Position numbers and translations under genes: made by a program. Shown piece by piece: positions 1 to 7,426 of a stretch of 12,593 nt of DNA (position 1 is its first letter; each line of letters opens with the position of its first letter). The notes beneath the pieces were generated by a model, which did no database searches, was not told where the DNA came from, and saw only the letters and a program-made list of their open reading frames with translations. Source of the stretch: Candidatus Woesearchaeota archaeon (lineage in GTDB: Archaea; Nanobdellota; Nanobdellia; Woesearchaeales; UBA10216); assembly GCA_013331515.1 (NCBI GenBank), contig DUGG01000027.1:1-12593 (forward strand). The letters are read 5' to 3'.

Positions 1-1056
1 GTAAGGACAGAGCCTGTGCCGTGCAACTTCATCCTGGTCGCGGCGGGAAATGTTGACACCGTTTCAAGGATGCATCCAGCGCTAAGGAGCAGGATAAGGG
101 GCTACGGTTACGAGGTGTACATGCGCAACACCATGGAAGACACGCCCGAGAACCGTGCCAGGATTGCCCAGTTCGTTGCACAGGAAGTGGCCAAGGACAA
201 AAAGATACCCCACTTCAGCAAGGAAGCGGTTGAGGAAATAATCACAGAAGCACGCAAAAGAGCCAACAGGAAAGGCCACCTCTCGCTCCTGCTTAGGGAT
301 TTGGGCGGCATAGTGAGGGCTGCCGGCGACATCGCTATTGAACGCGGTGCTGCACTGGTCGGGCAACAGCATGTCACTGACGCAAAAAAAATAGCACGGC
401 CGCTTGAGCAGCAAATCGCCGATAAGATAATAGAGCAGAGGAAAGAATACGATGTCATAGTCACTGAAGGCAGGCATGTCGGCAGGGTCAACGGCCTTGC
501 AGTGCTTGGCGGCGGCGCCACATACTCAGGCATCATACTCCCAATTGAGGCGGAAGTTGTTCCAGGAGGCGAGGCAAGGGAGATAATCGCAACAGGCAAG
601 CTCGGGGCAATAGCCAAGGAGGCGGTAAAGAACGTCTCAGCCATAATCAAAAAATACTTTGGCGAGGACATTAAGAGGAAGCATGACATCTATGTCCAGT
701 TCCTGCAGACTTACGAGGGGGTTGAGGGAGACTCGGCATCAATAGCAGTTGCTACCGCCATAATCTCAGCCCTCAAAAAGGTCCCTGTAAAGCAGGAATA
801 CGCCATGACCGGCAGCCTGTCAGTAAGGGGCGAGGTATTGCCCGTAGGCGGGGTTTCAGCAAAGGTTGAAGCAGCAGTTGAAATCGGCATAAAAAAAGTC
901 ATTGTCCCAAAAAGCAACCTGAGGGACATCATACTTGACAAGGCCAAGGCGGCAAAGGTCCAGATAATCCCGGTAGAGACGATAACTGAAGTGCTGAAAG
1001 AGGCGCTGGAATGGAAAGGGAAAGAGGCGATACTCAGAAAAATAGCAGGCAGCTAA
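1..1056 (+). CDS. lonB: Archaeal Lon protease (LonB), C-terminal part
   Basis: ATP-dependent serine protease of the archaeal membrane-anchored Lon type, which degrades misfolded and regulatory proteins. The frame is open from base 1, so the gene starts upstream; the Walker motifs and the usual TM pair of archaeal Lon are outside the window. What remains is the end of the AAA+ module, with a [12 protein letters not shown] segment that probably carries the arginine finger (around 73-108), a helical lid, and the complete protease domain. The catalytic Ser lies in EGDSAS (codon 733-735). The catalytic Lys lies in [10 protein letters not shown] (codon 862-864), 43 residues later, the same spacing as Ser679/Lys722 of E. 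coli Lon. The GDSAS form of the Ser motif is typical of the archaeal subfamily. The stop codon overlaps the stop of the convergent gene by a few bases. Apart from the truncation nothing looks damaged. Confidence 0.96.
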   Translation, partial: VRTEPVPCNFILVAAGNVDTVSRMHPALRSRIRGYGYEVYMRNTMEDTPENRARIAQFVAQEVAKDKKIPHFSKEAVEEIITEARKRANRKGHLSLLLRDLGGIVRAAGDIAIERGAALVGQQHVTDAKKIARPLEQQIADKIIEQRKEYDVIVTEGRHVGRVNGLAVLGGGATYSGIILPIEAEVVPGGEAREIIATGKLGAIAKEAVKNVSAIIKKYFGEDIKRKHDIYVQFLQTYEGVEGDSASIAVATAIISALKKVPVKQEYAMTGSLSVRGEVLPVGGVSAKVEAAVEIGIKKVIVPKSNLRDIILDKAKAAKVQIIPVETITEVLKEALEWKGKEAILRKIAGS

Positions 1057-1787
1057 ACATCAGGATACGCCGAAGGCATCGGGTTCTCAAATCCTGCAGC
1101 AACGAATTCAAGCGTGGGCTTTCGCGGCACAAACACGCTGACAAGCGCGGGGAACTGCGCCCTTGCCAGTTCCCACATCATTGCAGGGTTGCCGGATACC
1201 TGCGATTTCAACTGTTCAAATCCCTTCTGGCTTGCAAACACATGGTAATTCAGCCTATTCCCCCGATTTGACGGGTCAGCATCAGGATTGCTTGACTTGA
1301 TTTCTGCGGCAACAACGTAAACAGGGCCATTGTCAGTGCACCCTGTTATTAACTCGGCAAGCCCGACTGGCCTTGCCAAAGTCACAAGCCTTTCCCGTGC
1401 CACAGTCCTGCTTAATAAACCAAACGGCCCCGCACGCTTTGTCTCCTGTTGCGTCCTCTCCTCTACTTTGACGGCGAAAAGCCGGTAGGCAAACACTTTG
1501 CCATCATACTGGTCATGTATTGCGATGCCTCGGGGAATTTGGAGACTGTAAGCGTCCGGCAGCTTTATGCTGGAGCACCGACCTGATATTCCCGGGTTAA
1601 TGCCGCGCACATCTACAACAAATGGTTGGGTCCACATTTCTTCCCTGCTTGAACCATAATGCGCTCTTAAAGCAGTTCCAAAAAAATCAGGATTTGCAGA
1701 AAGGCTGCTTAACGCCGCGTGCCTTGCATAGATTTCAGTAGTAGACAGGTAATGCCCTGTTGGCCCTTTATTGTTTCCTATCGCCAT
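1053..1787 (-). CDS. Unrecognised soluble protein, 244 aa
   Basis: I do not recognise the family. The protein looks soluble, with no signal peptide or membrane segment. The start is set at the ATG at 1787, although a GTG at 1802 would add five residues. A TATA box (1811-1818) lies 26 bases upstream of the ATG, the same distance as in the near-identical promoter of the gene at 5928, so a leaderless mRNA starting at 1787 fits best. Residues 151-164 ([14 protein letters not shown]) have a hydrophobic strand followed by E-x-K, which loosely recalls the core of PD-(D/E)xK nucleases. A conserved order of the other catalytic residues is not evident, so this is only a hint. The gene is convergent with lonB, with overlapping stop codons, and lies 63 bases downstream of the homoserine dehydrogenase stop on the same strand, but with its own promoter. 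Confidence 0.7.
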   Translation of the reverse strand: MAIGNNKGPTGHYLSTTEIYARHAALSSLSANPDFFGTALRAHYGSSREEMWTQPFVVDVRGINPGISGRCSSIKLPDAYSLQIPRGIAIHDQYDGKVFAYRLFAVKVEERTQQETKRAGPFGLLSRTVARERLVTLARPVGLAELITGCTDNGPVYVVAAEIKSSNPDADPSNRGNRLNYHVFASQKGFEQLKSQVSGNPAMMWELARAQFPALVSVFVPRKPTLEFVAAGFENPMPSAYPDV

Positions 1788-1839
1788 AGTGGGCACTGGC
1801 ACATACCAAATATATAAATCTTTCTATTTTAGTAACTGT
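1788..1839 (-). promoter_or_regulatory. Archaeal promoter with shared upstream block
   Basis: On the minus strand a TATA box (1811-1818, TTTATATA) sits 26 bases before the ATG at 1787. Just upstream is an AGAAAG stretch in the BRE position, then ACAGTTACTAAAATAG. The block 1813-1839 matches 5954-5980 at 24 of 27 bases, and all three differences are transitions. Such identity upstream of two unrelated genes points to a shared transcription factor site overlapping BRE/TATA, or to a duplicated promoter. Confidence 0.7.
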
Positions 1840-1850
1840 AAAGTGATAAT

Positions 1851-3128
1851 TTACTCCTGAATTCGTATCATTACAGCGCCTTTCTTCACAATCGGGAGCC
1901 GGTTTATCTCGTCAAAGGCATGCCTCATCGCCCTTTCCTTTGCCTTGTGAGTCCTGATTATAATCGGCACTGTCTCATTGCCTGTTGGCTGCACAAGCTC
2001 TGCAATGCTCACCCCATCAGTTGCAAGCACCTTGGCTATCCTGCACAGCACGCCTGGCTGGTCTATGACTGGAAACCTTACATAATATGAGAATTCTAAA
2101 TTATTTATGTCAACAAGCGGCAGGCTATTGAAGTTTCGGATTAAGGCAGCGCTTTTCATCACATCAATCACATCAGAAATCATGGCACTGGCTGTTGGCA
2201 AAGGCCCGGCGCCCTTGCCTGAAAACATCTGCCCATCAACAAGGTCACCAATAAGGTAAACTGAATTCAGTTCTCCATTGATATTTGCGAGAGGGTGCGC
2301 CTTGGGAACCAGCATGGGATGCACCCGCACGTCAATGCCTTCCCCATCTGCTTTCCTTGCAAGGGCAATGAGCTTTATCACATAGCCCCAGGCCTGGGCA
2401 AACTTTATGTCCTCCGATACCAAATCCTGGATACCTTCTGTATAAACCGTGTCAGGGTCAACGGGGGTATTGAAGGCCAGCATTGACAAAATCGCAATTT
2501 TTTGGGCAGCGTCCTTGCCTCCAACATCAAAGCTCGGGTCCGCCTCTGCAAAACCCCTCTGCTGGGCTTCCTCCAAAGCGCTTTCGTAGCTTTTGCCATC
2601 ATTGACCATTCTCGTCAGGATGAAGTTTGTGGTGCCATTGACTATGCCATAAATGGAGCTTATGGAATTTGCCACGAATGATTCCCTTATGCTCTTGATT
2701 ATGGGAATGGAGCCGCACACGCTCGCCTCGAAAGCCAGATTGACGCCGTTTCTCGCCGCAAGCTCAAAAAGCTCCTGCCCGTGCTTGGAAATAAGCGCCT
2801 TGTTTGCGGTAACAACATGCTTTCCTTTTTCAAGTGCTTCCATGATAAAAGCCCTTGCAGGCTCTATGCCGCCCATGGCTTCTATTACAACGCTGATTTC
2901 AGGATCGTCAAGAATGTGCCCGCTATTGGCCGTAACCCTGTATTTTGCAGTGTTCACCTCCCTTGCCTTCTTAAGATTTTTCACGCAAATCGTTTTTAGC
3001 CTTACATTGAAGCCTGAACGCTTCCTGATGAGGTCGTGATGCCCATCAAGTGCCTTGACAATGCCTGTCCCAACATTTCCAAGGCCAAAAAGGCCAACAG
3101 AAACCTGCTTTTCCAAAACATTTACCAC
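1851..3128 (-). CDS. hom: Homoserine dehydrogenase with C-terminal ACT domain
   Basis: Reduces aspartate 4-semialdehyde to homoserine with NAD(P)H (EC 1.1.1.3), the branch point to threonine and methionine; cytosolic. Residues 11-22 (VGLFGLGNVGTG) form the Rossmann nucleotide-binding loop. TANK (Lys110), NGTTNFILT (164-172) and the family signature around 193-210 (FAEADPSFDVGGKDAAQK) supply the catalytic and substrate residues, including the Asp/Lys pair of DVGGKDAAQK. Residues 348-425 form an ACT domain, which in this family usually carries feedback control by threonine. The length of 425 aa is typical for the monofunctional enzyme with ACT. The start is the GTG at 3128. A TATA-like run (3147-3160) lies about 25 bases upstream, so the mRNA is probably leaderless. 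It is divergent from the Lrp-type regulator at 3225 across about 96 bases, which suggests that regulator controls it. No kinase fusion is present. Confidence 0.95.
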   Translation of the reverse strand: MVNVLEKQVSVGLFGLGNVGTGIVKALDGHHDLIRKRSGFNVRLKTICVKNLKKAREVNTAKYRVTANSGHILDDPEISVVIEAMGGIEPARAFIMEALEKGKHVVTANKALISKHGQELFELAARNGVNLAFEASVCGSIPIIKSIRESFVANSISSIYGIVNGTTNFILTRMVNDGKSYESALEEAQQRGFAEADPSFDVGGKDAAQKIAILSMLAFNTPVDPDTVYTEGIQDLVSEDIKFAQAWGYVIKLIALARKADGEGIDVRVHPMLVPKAHPLANINGELNSVYLIGDLVDGQMFSGKGAGPLPTASAMISDVIDVMKSAALIRNFNSLPLVDINNLEFSYYVRFPVIDQPGVLCRIAKVLATDGVSIAELVQPTGNETVPIIIRTHKAKERAMRHAFDEINRLPIVKKGAVMIRIQE

Positions 3129-3224
3129 TTGGAGAGAGAAATCGCCTATAAAATATAAAACTTGTCGCTAATATTTTTACTAAATCATAATGTTTTTATA
3201 TTTAAAATGATTTTTAGTAAAACT
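3129..3224. promoter_or_regulatory. Divergent hom/regulator promoter with operator-like inverted repeat
   Basis: Two back-to-back promoters. The minus-strand TATA (3147-3160) serves hom and the plus-strand TATA (3192-3205) serves the regulator. The plus TATA is flanked by an inverted repeat: TACTAAATCAT at 3178-3188 and ATGATTTTTAGTA at 3207-3219, whose reverse complement is TACTAAAAATCAT, identical apart from two extra bases. The right arm reaches the predicted start site, so occupancy would block initiation, as expected of an autoregulatory Lrp site. The left arm is also about 18 bases upstream of the hom TATA. Confidence 0.6.
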
Positions 3225-4190
3225 ATGGGTGTAATAAAGCTTGACATCAAAGACAGGAAGATACTTTACCAGCTCGACGTGGACGCAAGGCAGCCGGTTG
3301 CGCAAATCGCAGAGAAGGCAGGCTTATCGAGGGAAGTGGTCAATTACCGAATCAAAAATATGGAAAAGAATGGCGTGATAGAAGGGTATTACGCAACTAT
3401 TGATGTTACAAAACTCGGCTACTTCTATTGCAGGATTTTCATGAGATGCAATGCCATATCGCAGTTGCAGGAAAATGAGATAGTGAATTATGGCCTGAAA
3501 TACCCAACAATCGGATGGGTCACGGCTGGCCACGGCAAGTGGAACATAAGCTTCGTTGCATACGTGAAAAGTCTTGCCGAGTTTGAGAAAACGTACGATG
3601 ACCTGCGTTTCAATTTAGGGAAATATTTCCAGGAGCATTATGTAAGCATGGCATTCAAGATACATCATTTCAGGCATAACTACCTGTTTGGCACTGACGA
3701 CAATTCGCAATCAGTGCTTGGGGAGCCATTTCCTCCTCAAAAGGTCGATGAGGAAGACCTCAGGATTATAAAGCAACTCGCAAAAGACGCAAGAACGCCG
3801 GTAGTAAAGCTTGCCGAATCCGCCGGGCTCAAGCCAGGTGCGGTCGCAATGCGGATTAAGCGGCTTGTCAAGAACAGGGTCATTATAGGTTTCAGGCCAA
3901 AGATAAACATAGCACTGCTTGGCTATGAGCATTGCAAAGTATTCCTGATGTTTAAAAACATCACGCCGCTAAAAAGGACCGAGATAGTCGCTTACCTGCG
4001 ATACCACCCCAACGTTATTTACATAACCAAGGCGTTTGGGATAGCCGACCTTGAATTTGAAGTGATTGTGAAAGGAAAGAACGAGCTTTATGAATTCATG
4101 CAAAAGTTCCTCTCGCACTTTTCAGGTTTTATCGCTGACTATGAGTCGATATTCTACTACCGTGAACTGATAAACTACCTGCCGTCGTAA
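3225..4190 (+). CDS. Lrp/AsnC-type regulator with two tandem units
   Basis: Transcription regulator of the leucine-responsive (AsnC/Lrp) type, 321 aa, about twice the usual length. Residues 6-57 form a winged helix-turn-helix (IKDRKILYQLDVDARQPVAQ, then the AGLSREVVNYRIKNMEKNGVI recognition region). Residues 66-150 form a RAM-like alpha/beta ligand or dimer domain. A second wHTH spans 175-226 (DEEDLRIIKQLAKDARTPVV, then GLKPGAVAMRIKRLVKNRVI), and a second RAM-like part spans 232-312. The start is the ATG at 3225: the TATA box at 3192-3205 is about 26 bases upstream, and the HTH begins immediately after. An in-frame start at 3162 would lie upstream of the TATA box and is unlikely. It is divergent from hom, with an inverted repeat around its own promoter. 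The 3' end overlaps the convergent gene at 4129 by 62 bases. Single-chain double Lrp proteins could bind as pseudo-dimers. Confidence 0.88.
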   Translation: MGVIKLDIKDRKILYQLDVDARQPVAQIAEKAGLSREVVNYRIKNMEKNGVIEGYYATIDVTKLGYFYCRIFMRCNAISQLQENEIVNYGLKYPTIGWVTAGHGKWNISFVAYVKSLAEFEKTYDDLRFNLGKYFQEHYVSMAFKIHHFRHNYLFGTDDNSQSVLGEPFPPQKVDEEDLRIIKQLAKDARTPVVKLAESAGLKPGAVAMRIKRLVKNRVIIGFRPKINIALLGYEHCKVFLMFKNITPLKRTEIVAYLRYHPNVIYITKAFGIADLEFEVIVKGKNELYEFMQKFLSHFSGFIADYESIFYYRELINYLPS

Positions 4191-5928
4191 GCTTTCTCAG
4201 CAGGTAGAGTCCCACATCTTCAAGCATGTACATGCCGGCCACATCAAATCCGTTGTTCTGCACTATCGTCCTGAACTGAGAATCAGTGGGCTTTATCGAC
4301 AGGAGCCCGGGTGCCCTTTCGCCATTTTCCAAATCAAAAAGCCGGCCCTTCACACGCTCCCTGGCTTCAAAATACGTAACGACAGCGACCAATGGGTCAA
4401 CGGTGTAGTTTTTGCCCTCATACATCCATCTCTGGACATCCACTTTATAATCAAATTTGCCAAAATCCGCTGGGTCAACACCTGCAATCCTGAGGTTATT
4501 TGCGCTAAGGGTCCTGACCGCATCAGAGCCGTAAATGCCCCTCAATTTTTCGTCATTGCCTTCATCAAAGTAAACAGAAACAAGGCAATACTCTGACGTC
4601 ACTTCATGAAGCGTTCTGGCAATGGCGTCAGGGTCAAAGTTGCATATGGTGGTGCCAAGCAGGGTAGTCAGGTAGAAAGGGAACTGCCGCCTGAAATCCT
4701 GAAATCCTTCGTCCTTCACAATGCTTTCAATATTGCCCCCGCATAAAGTCAGGTCCAGGACTGGAATTTCCTTTTTCTCTTTCGGCCGTTCTGGAGAGAT
4801 AAGCGCCTTTGAAATTACGGAATGGAATAATTCTGTGCTTGTTGATGTGCCTCTTACAGCTATCCCCAGGGATTCTATGGCGGCTATCGCATCGAGTAGC
4901 AGGTATTCGTTGTAGTCAACAAGGCAAACGCCAGAAAGGACGGTGCCTTCCACTTTGTTGTCGTACATGCTTCTGGCCAGCCTCATCATCGCTTGAACGA
5001 GTTTAGTGCCGTCACCAGTGCAAGCATCCAACAGCCCTATCTTCTTCCTCTGAGAAAGGTTCATTTTCCGGACTATGTCATCCATGCTTCTTTCAACCAA
5101 CGCCAGCTCCACGTCAAAATGATTCTGGTGAAGCAGCTCTTCCTGGGCTTTGGCTGCCTTTTTCATCTCTGCAAAAGTATCGCCGGCAACTAAATAGAAA
5201 GAGGGACTTATTGGTGTTCCTACTGTGCTGCCAAAGATAAAGGGAAATTGCGGATAGCGCCCAAGCTTGTTCACTATAGCCTCTGCGTTGTTTTTATCAA
5301 CCAGAGCTTTAACGACTTTATGGCCAGTTCCAAGTTTTTCTACAGCTGTGGCGAGTATGGAAAGGTAATTGGCAACCGTGCCGGGCATATCACCATAACG
5401 CCATAATAGGGCAACTACTGATGCAGCTTCACTCGCCGTTTGTGCATCCAATTCATATAACGGCTTGAACATTCCAATAGCGTGCTTAACGCCTTGTGCC
5501 TTGCTGGAAATCCCAAGAACTGGCGTGCTAAAAGGAGAGAAGAATTGCGGAGGCTGCCCCAGTGCTCTGGCAAATCGCAATGCCTCGAATAGCTGCCTGG
5601 CATACCTTTCCACCGCAGGAAAGGCGGCAACACCCAATTCACCGGGTAACTGCGGCGCAGCTACGGCCCATACTAAAGGCATGCCAACCGCTTTGAAATC
5701 ATAATCCTGCCTGTCCAAAAGGTTTCCAATGTACCTGGCGTATTTGCCCACAACTGCCGCATGGCCTCCCATTAACGCGCCTGTTCCAAGAAGAAGCAAA
5801 AACAGCTCAGCTGCGGGCTTATCAGCGGCTGCGAGCCTTTTCATGCCCTCAATCAGCGGTTCACGCTCTTTCGTGTCCAACAGCCGCACTTCCGGCGCAT
5901 TCAAAAGCTCTTCCAGGTCAGCGCTCAT
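4129..5928 (-). CDS. EgtD-like SAM methyltransferase with long unrecognised N-terminal region
   Basis: A 599-aa protein. Residues about 290-580 read like the histidine-specific methyltransferase family (Methyltransf_33, EgtD): LLDACTGDGTKL (299-310) as the SAM loop (compare DLGSGDGxK), LVDYNEY (337-342) as the second-strand acidic site, GTTICNFDPD (425-434) matching the EgtD STIGNF motif, a GSDAVRTLSANNLR segment resembling TAAFNLNLL, and a final SIKPTDSQFRTIVQNNGFDV with the EgtD C-terminal layout. The normal substrate pocket residues are not clearly kept, so the methyl acceptor is unknown. Residues 1-280 are mainly helical, rich in Ala and Leu, and I do not recognise them; they do not resemble the DinB/sulfatase parts of ergothioneine enzymes. 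The start is the ATG at 5928, with TATA 26 bases upstream. The last 20 or so residues lie in the overlap with the convergent regulator gene. No sulfoxide synthase neighbour is seen, so ergothioneine synthesis cannot be inferred. Confidence 0.72.
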   Translation of the reverse strand: MSADLEELLNAPEVRLLDTKEREPLIEGMKRLAAADKPAAELFLLLLGTGALMGGHAAVVGKYARYIGNLLDRQDYDFKAVGMPLVWAVAAPQLPGELGVAAFPAVERYARQLFEALRFARALGQPPQFFSPFSTPVLGISSKAQGVKHAIGMFKPLYELDAQTASEAASVVALLWRYGDMPGTVANYLSILATAVEKLGTGHKVVKALVDKNNAEAIVNKLGRYPQFPFIFGSTVGTPISPSFYLVAGDTFAEMKKAAKAQEELLHQNHFDVELALVERSMDDIVRKMNLSQRKKIGLLDACTGDGTKLVQAMMRLARSMYDNKVEGTVLSGVCLVDYNEYLLLDAIAAIESLGIAVRGTSTSTELFHSVISKALISPERPKEKKEIPVLDLTLCGGNIESIVKDEGFQDFRRQFPFYLTTLLGTTICNFDPDAIARTLHEVTSEYCLVSVYFDEGNDEKLRGIYGSDAVRTLSANNLRIAGVDPADFGKFDYKVDVQRWMYEGKNYTVDPLVAVVTYFEARERVKGRLFDLENGERAPGLLSIKPTDSQFRTIVQNNGFDVAGMYMLEDVGLYLLRKLTTAGSLSVHGSRISTHSQR

Positions 5929-5980
5929 TTTTGCTTGGAAGCTATTCCCATCTTATAAGCCTTTCTATTTTGGTAACTGT
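5929..5980 (-). promoter_or_regulatory. Archaeal promoter, second copy of shared block
   Basis: Minus-strand TATA (5953-5960, GCTTATAAG) 26 bases before the ATG at 5928, preceded by GAAAG and ACAGTTACCAAAATAG. The block 5954-5980 repeats 1813-1839 with three transitions in 27 bases and the same distance to the start codon. Confidence 0.7.
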
Positions 5981-6018
5981 CTAGTAGCACTATTTTTTCC
6001 TAGCATTACAATTTATAA

Positions 6019-6058
6019 TGCCGGCCATAAATAACTCATAAAATTGTTATGGCTGGCA
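6019..6058. repeat. Inverted repeat, 12-nt arms
   Basis: TGCCGGCCATAA (6019-6030) and TTATGGCTGGCA (6047-6058) pair with a single G-T type mismatch around a 16-nt AT-rich loop. It lies between the divergent genes starting at 5928 and 6189. It could be a protein site or an RNA hairpin; no T-run follows. Confidence 0.5.
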
Positions 6059-6060
6059 AA

Positions 6061-6109
6061 TATTAGTAAGCGAGTTTTTCTATGACTTATTTTTTGTCGC
6101 TTACCAATA
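6061..6109. repeat. Inverted repeat, 13-nt arms
   Basis: TATTAGTAAGCGA (6061-6073) and TCGCTTACCAATA (6097-6109) match at 12 of 13 positions around a 23-nt loop. It ends about 10 bases upstream of the probable TATA box (6118-6131) of the gene at 6189, a typical place for an activator or repressor site. The arms contain TTASTAA/TTACCAA sequences similar to the block shared by the promoters at 1813 and 5954. Confidence 0.5.
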
Positions 6110-6117
6110 GTAAGAAA

Positions 6118-6180
6118 ACCTTTAATATTCGCTGGATAAAGTGATGATAAAACAGGTCCTTTGACCTGAAAATGGGGTGA
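6118..6180 (+). promoter_or_regulatory. TATA box, leader hairpin and ribosome binding site
   Basis: A probable TATA box (6118-6131, CCTTTAATATT) predicts transcription from about 6148, which leaves a leader of about 40 bases. The leader holds a perfect hairpin CAGGTC-CTTT-GACCTG (6153-6168) followed at once by a strong Shine-Dalgarno GGGGTGA (6174-6180), eight bases before the ATG at 6189. A hairpin next to the ribosome site could affect translation. Confidence 0.5.
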
Positions 6181-6188
6181 AGTGGAGA

Positions 6189-6872
6189 ATGGCTATTGTT
6201 GATCCATCAAGTTATCTTCAGCAGACAGGACAGGCGTTGAGCGACCCTCTTGTGAACATATGGCAGAGCTTTGTCAGCGTGACGCCGAGCATAATCGCCG
6301 GCGTGCTGGTGTTAATCTTTGGCTATATATTAAGCTCGCTTCTGGGAGCGCTGACCCATGCCATACTCAACGCAACAAAGGTTGACGAGCACCTTAGGAA
6401 GGCGCGGCTGGCCCACTCGATAGGGTTCATAAGCCTGGCGACACTCGGCGGTGCGCTGATGAAATGGTACGTGTTTGCCGTTTTCCTCGTTGAGTCGTCA
6501 AAACTGTTCAAGTTGGGAGTGCTCTCGGAGCAGCTGGCGCGTCTCGCGAATATGCTGCCGAACGTCTTTGCAGCAGTGCTTTTTGTCCTTGCCGGCCTGA
6601 TTGTAGCTGATTTCGCGGCTGACAGGATGCTCCATGCCAAGAGAAAGGGCGTCAGGGTGGCCAGTTCACTTGTAAGATGGGCGTTAATCATAATAGTTAT
6701 AGTGACAGCGTTGAAGCAGATTGGCGTTGATGTGTCATTCATCAGCAACCTGCTGCTCATATTGACTGCGGCTGTTGGAGCCGGAATAGCGATTGCCCTC
6801 GGCCTTGGATTCGGCCACGCATTCAAGGACGAATCAAAGACCATGATAAAGCACTTGAAGAAAAACTGGTAA
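6189..6872 (+). CDS. TM_helix/MscS-like small membrane protein
   Basis: A 227-aa integral membrane protein resembling the conserved TM-helix proteins related to small mechanosensitive channels. It has about five hydrophobic segments: 32-58 (with the IFGYILSSLL TM_helix motif), 78-104, 123-145, 158-177 and 182-208. The last one ends in GAGIAIALGLGFG (197-209), like the glycine/alanine-rich pore helix of MscS (TM3), followed by HAFKD. The beta domain and C-terminal cage of MscS are absent, so it is a minimal form. The two halves look like two TM_helix repeats. The start is the ATG at 6189 with a GGGGTGA ribosome site; a GTG at 6177 would bury that site. A likely role is in membrane tension or ion balance, but channel activity is not shown by sequence. 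A hairpin terminator follows. Confidence 0.8.
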   Translation: MAIVDPSSYLQQTGQALSDPLVNIWQSFVSVTPSIIAGVLVLIFGYILSSLLGALTHAILNATKVDEHLRKARLAHSIGFISLATLGGALMKWYVFAVFLVESSKLFKLGVLSEQLARLANMLPNVFAAVLFVLAGLIVADFAADRMLHAKRKGVRVASSLVRWALIIIVIVTALKQIGVDVSFISNLLLILTAAVGAGIAIALGLGFGHAFKDESKTMIKHLKKNW

Positions 6873-6880
6873 GCCCGGTT

Positions 6881-6949
6881 CCCAATTCGCTTTCTGGCGA
6901 ATGGGCCAAGTCGCAGCAGCGACTTGAGTTTTATTTTTTCTATTCTATT
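6881..6949 (+). terminator. Double hairpin plus T-rich terminator
   Basis: First hairpin ATTCGC-TTTCTG-GCGAAT (6885-6902), extended by CCC/GGG (6881-6883 and 6903-6905). Second is a perfect 8-bp hairpin CAAGTCGC-AGCA-GCGACTTG (6907-6926). They are followed by the T-rich run 6928-6949. It lies between two convergent genes and is oriented to stop transcripts from 6189. Confidence 0.6.
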
Positions 6950-6962
6950 CAAGTTTTACTTA

Positions 6963-7421
6963 TTAAATCTCTCCTTCCCGCACGCCCTTATAAAACGTTG
7001 CCCACGTAATCATCATTCCTGAAAGACTAATCAACCCACCAGCACCAAGTCCCCGTACAATAATTCCCGTGTAACGCGGCTTTTCCACAGCAATGGCCTG
7101 CTCAATTCTTCTGCCCTCTTTATCAAGTTGCCCAAGGACGTCAATATAGCTGCAAAGCTGTGATGGCGCAATGCCGGTGCCACAGTATCCCTGTGCGCTT
7201 TCCGGAATCGTTATTCCCCTGGCCGCCATTGCTTCCTGAATAAACGCGAACTGTTCGTCAACCTTCCCCTGAAGGCCTGCGGTTTCAACTGTGAGTTCAT
7301 TGTTCCTTCTCTGAAGCGGCTCGTAATCACTGGCAGACATTGCAAAAATGGTCCCCATTCCTATAGCGGCTCCAATTGCCATTAGCCCAAGCCCAATCTT
7401 TAAAGTAGTGTAGTTCTTCAT
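6963..7421 (-). CDS. Two-TM coiled-coil membrane protein, unrecognised
   Basis: A 152-aa protein of unknown family. TM1 is 8-28 (IGLGLMAIGAAIGMGTIF), followed by a heptad-like charged helix of about 33-65 (YEPLQRRNNELTVETAGLQ) and a central extramembrane part with two cysteines, Cys80 and Cys90 (GYCGTGIAPSQLC), that could pair if the loop is outside the cell. TM2 is 117-143. The start is the ATG at 7421: AGGAAG lies eight bases upstream, and a TATA box (7456-7466) predicts a leader of about 15 bases. A longer frame from 7454 would begin inside the promoter. It is divergent from the PAC2 gene at 7526, and the two promoters share about 100 bases. The domain layout (helical loop between two TMs) recalls sensor or scaffold proteins, but no function can be assigned. 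Confidence 0.7.
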   Translation of the reverse strand: MKNYTTLKIGLGLMAIGAAIGMGTIFAMSASDYEPLQRRNNELTVETAGLQGKVDEQFAFIQEAMAARGITIPESAQGYCGTGIAPSQLCSYIDVLGQLDKEGRRIEQAIAVEKPRYTGIIVRGLGAGGLISLSGMMITWATFYKGVREGEI

Positions 7422-7426
7422 ATATT

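Noticed and set aside
108..947. Long minus-strand frames opposite lonB
   Set aside because: They are antisense to a clear Lon frame with conserved motifs, and their translations are low-complexity Ser/Ala-rich, as expected for shadows of a codon-biased gene.
2653..3039. 128-codon plus-strand frame opposite hom
   Set aside because: It is antisense to the Rossmann/catalytic part of homoserine dehydrogenase and has no promoter or recognisable protein.
3162..3224. Upstream start for the regulator (21 extra residues)
   Set aside because: The added segment covers the operator and TATA box and is hydrophobic AT-rich translation; the HTH begins just after the ATG at 3225.
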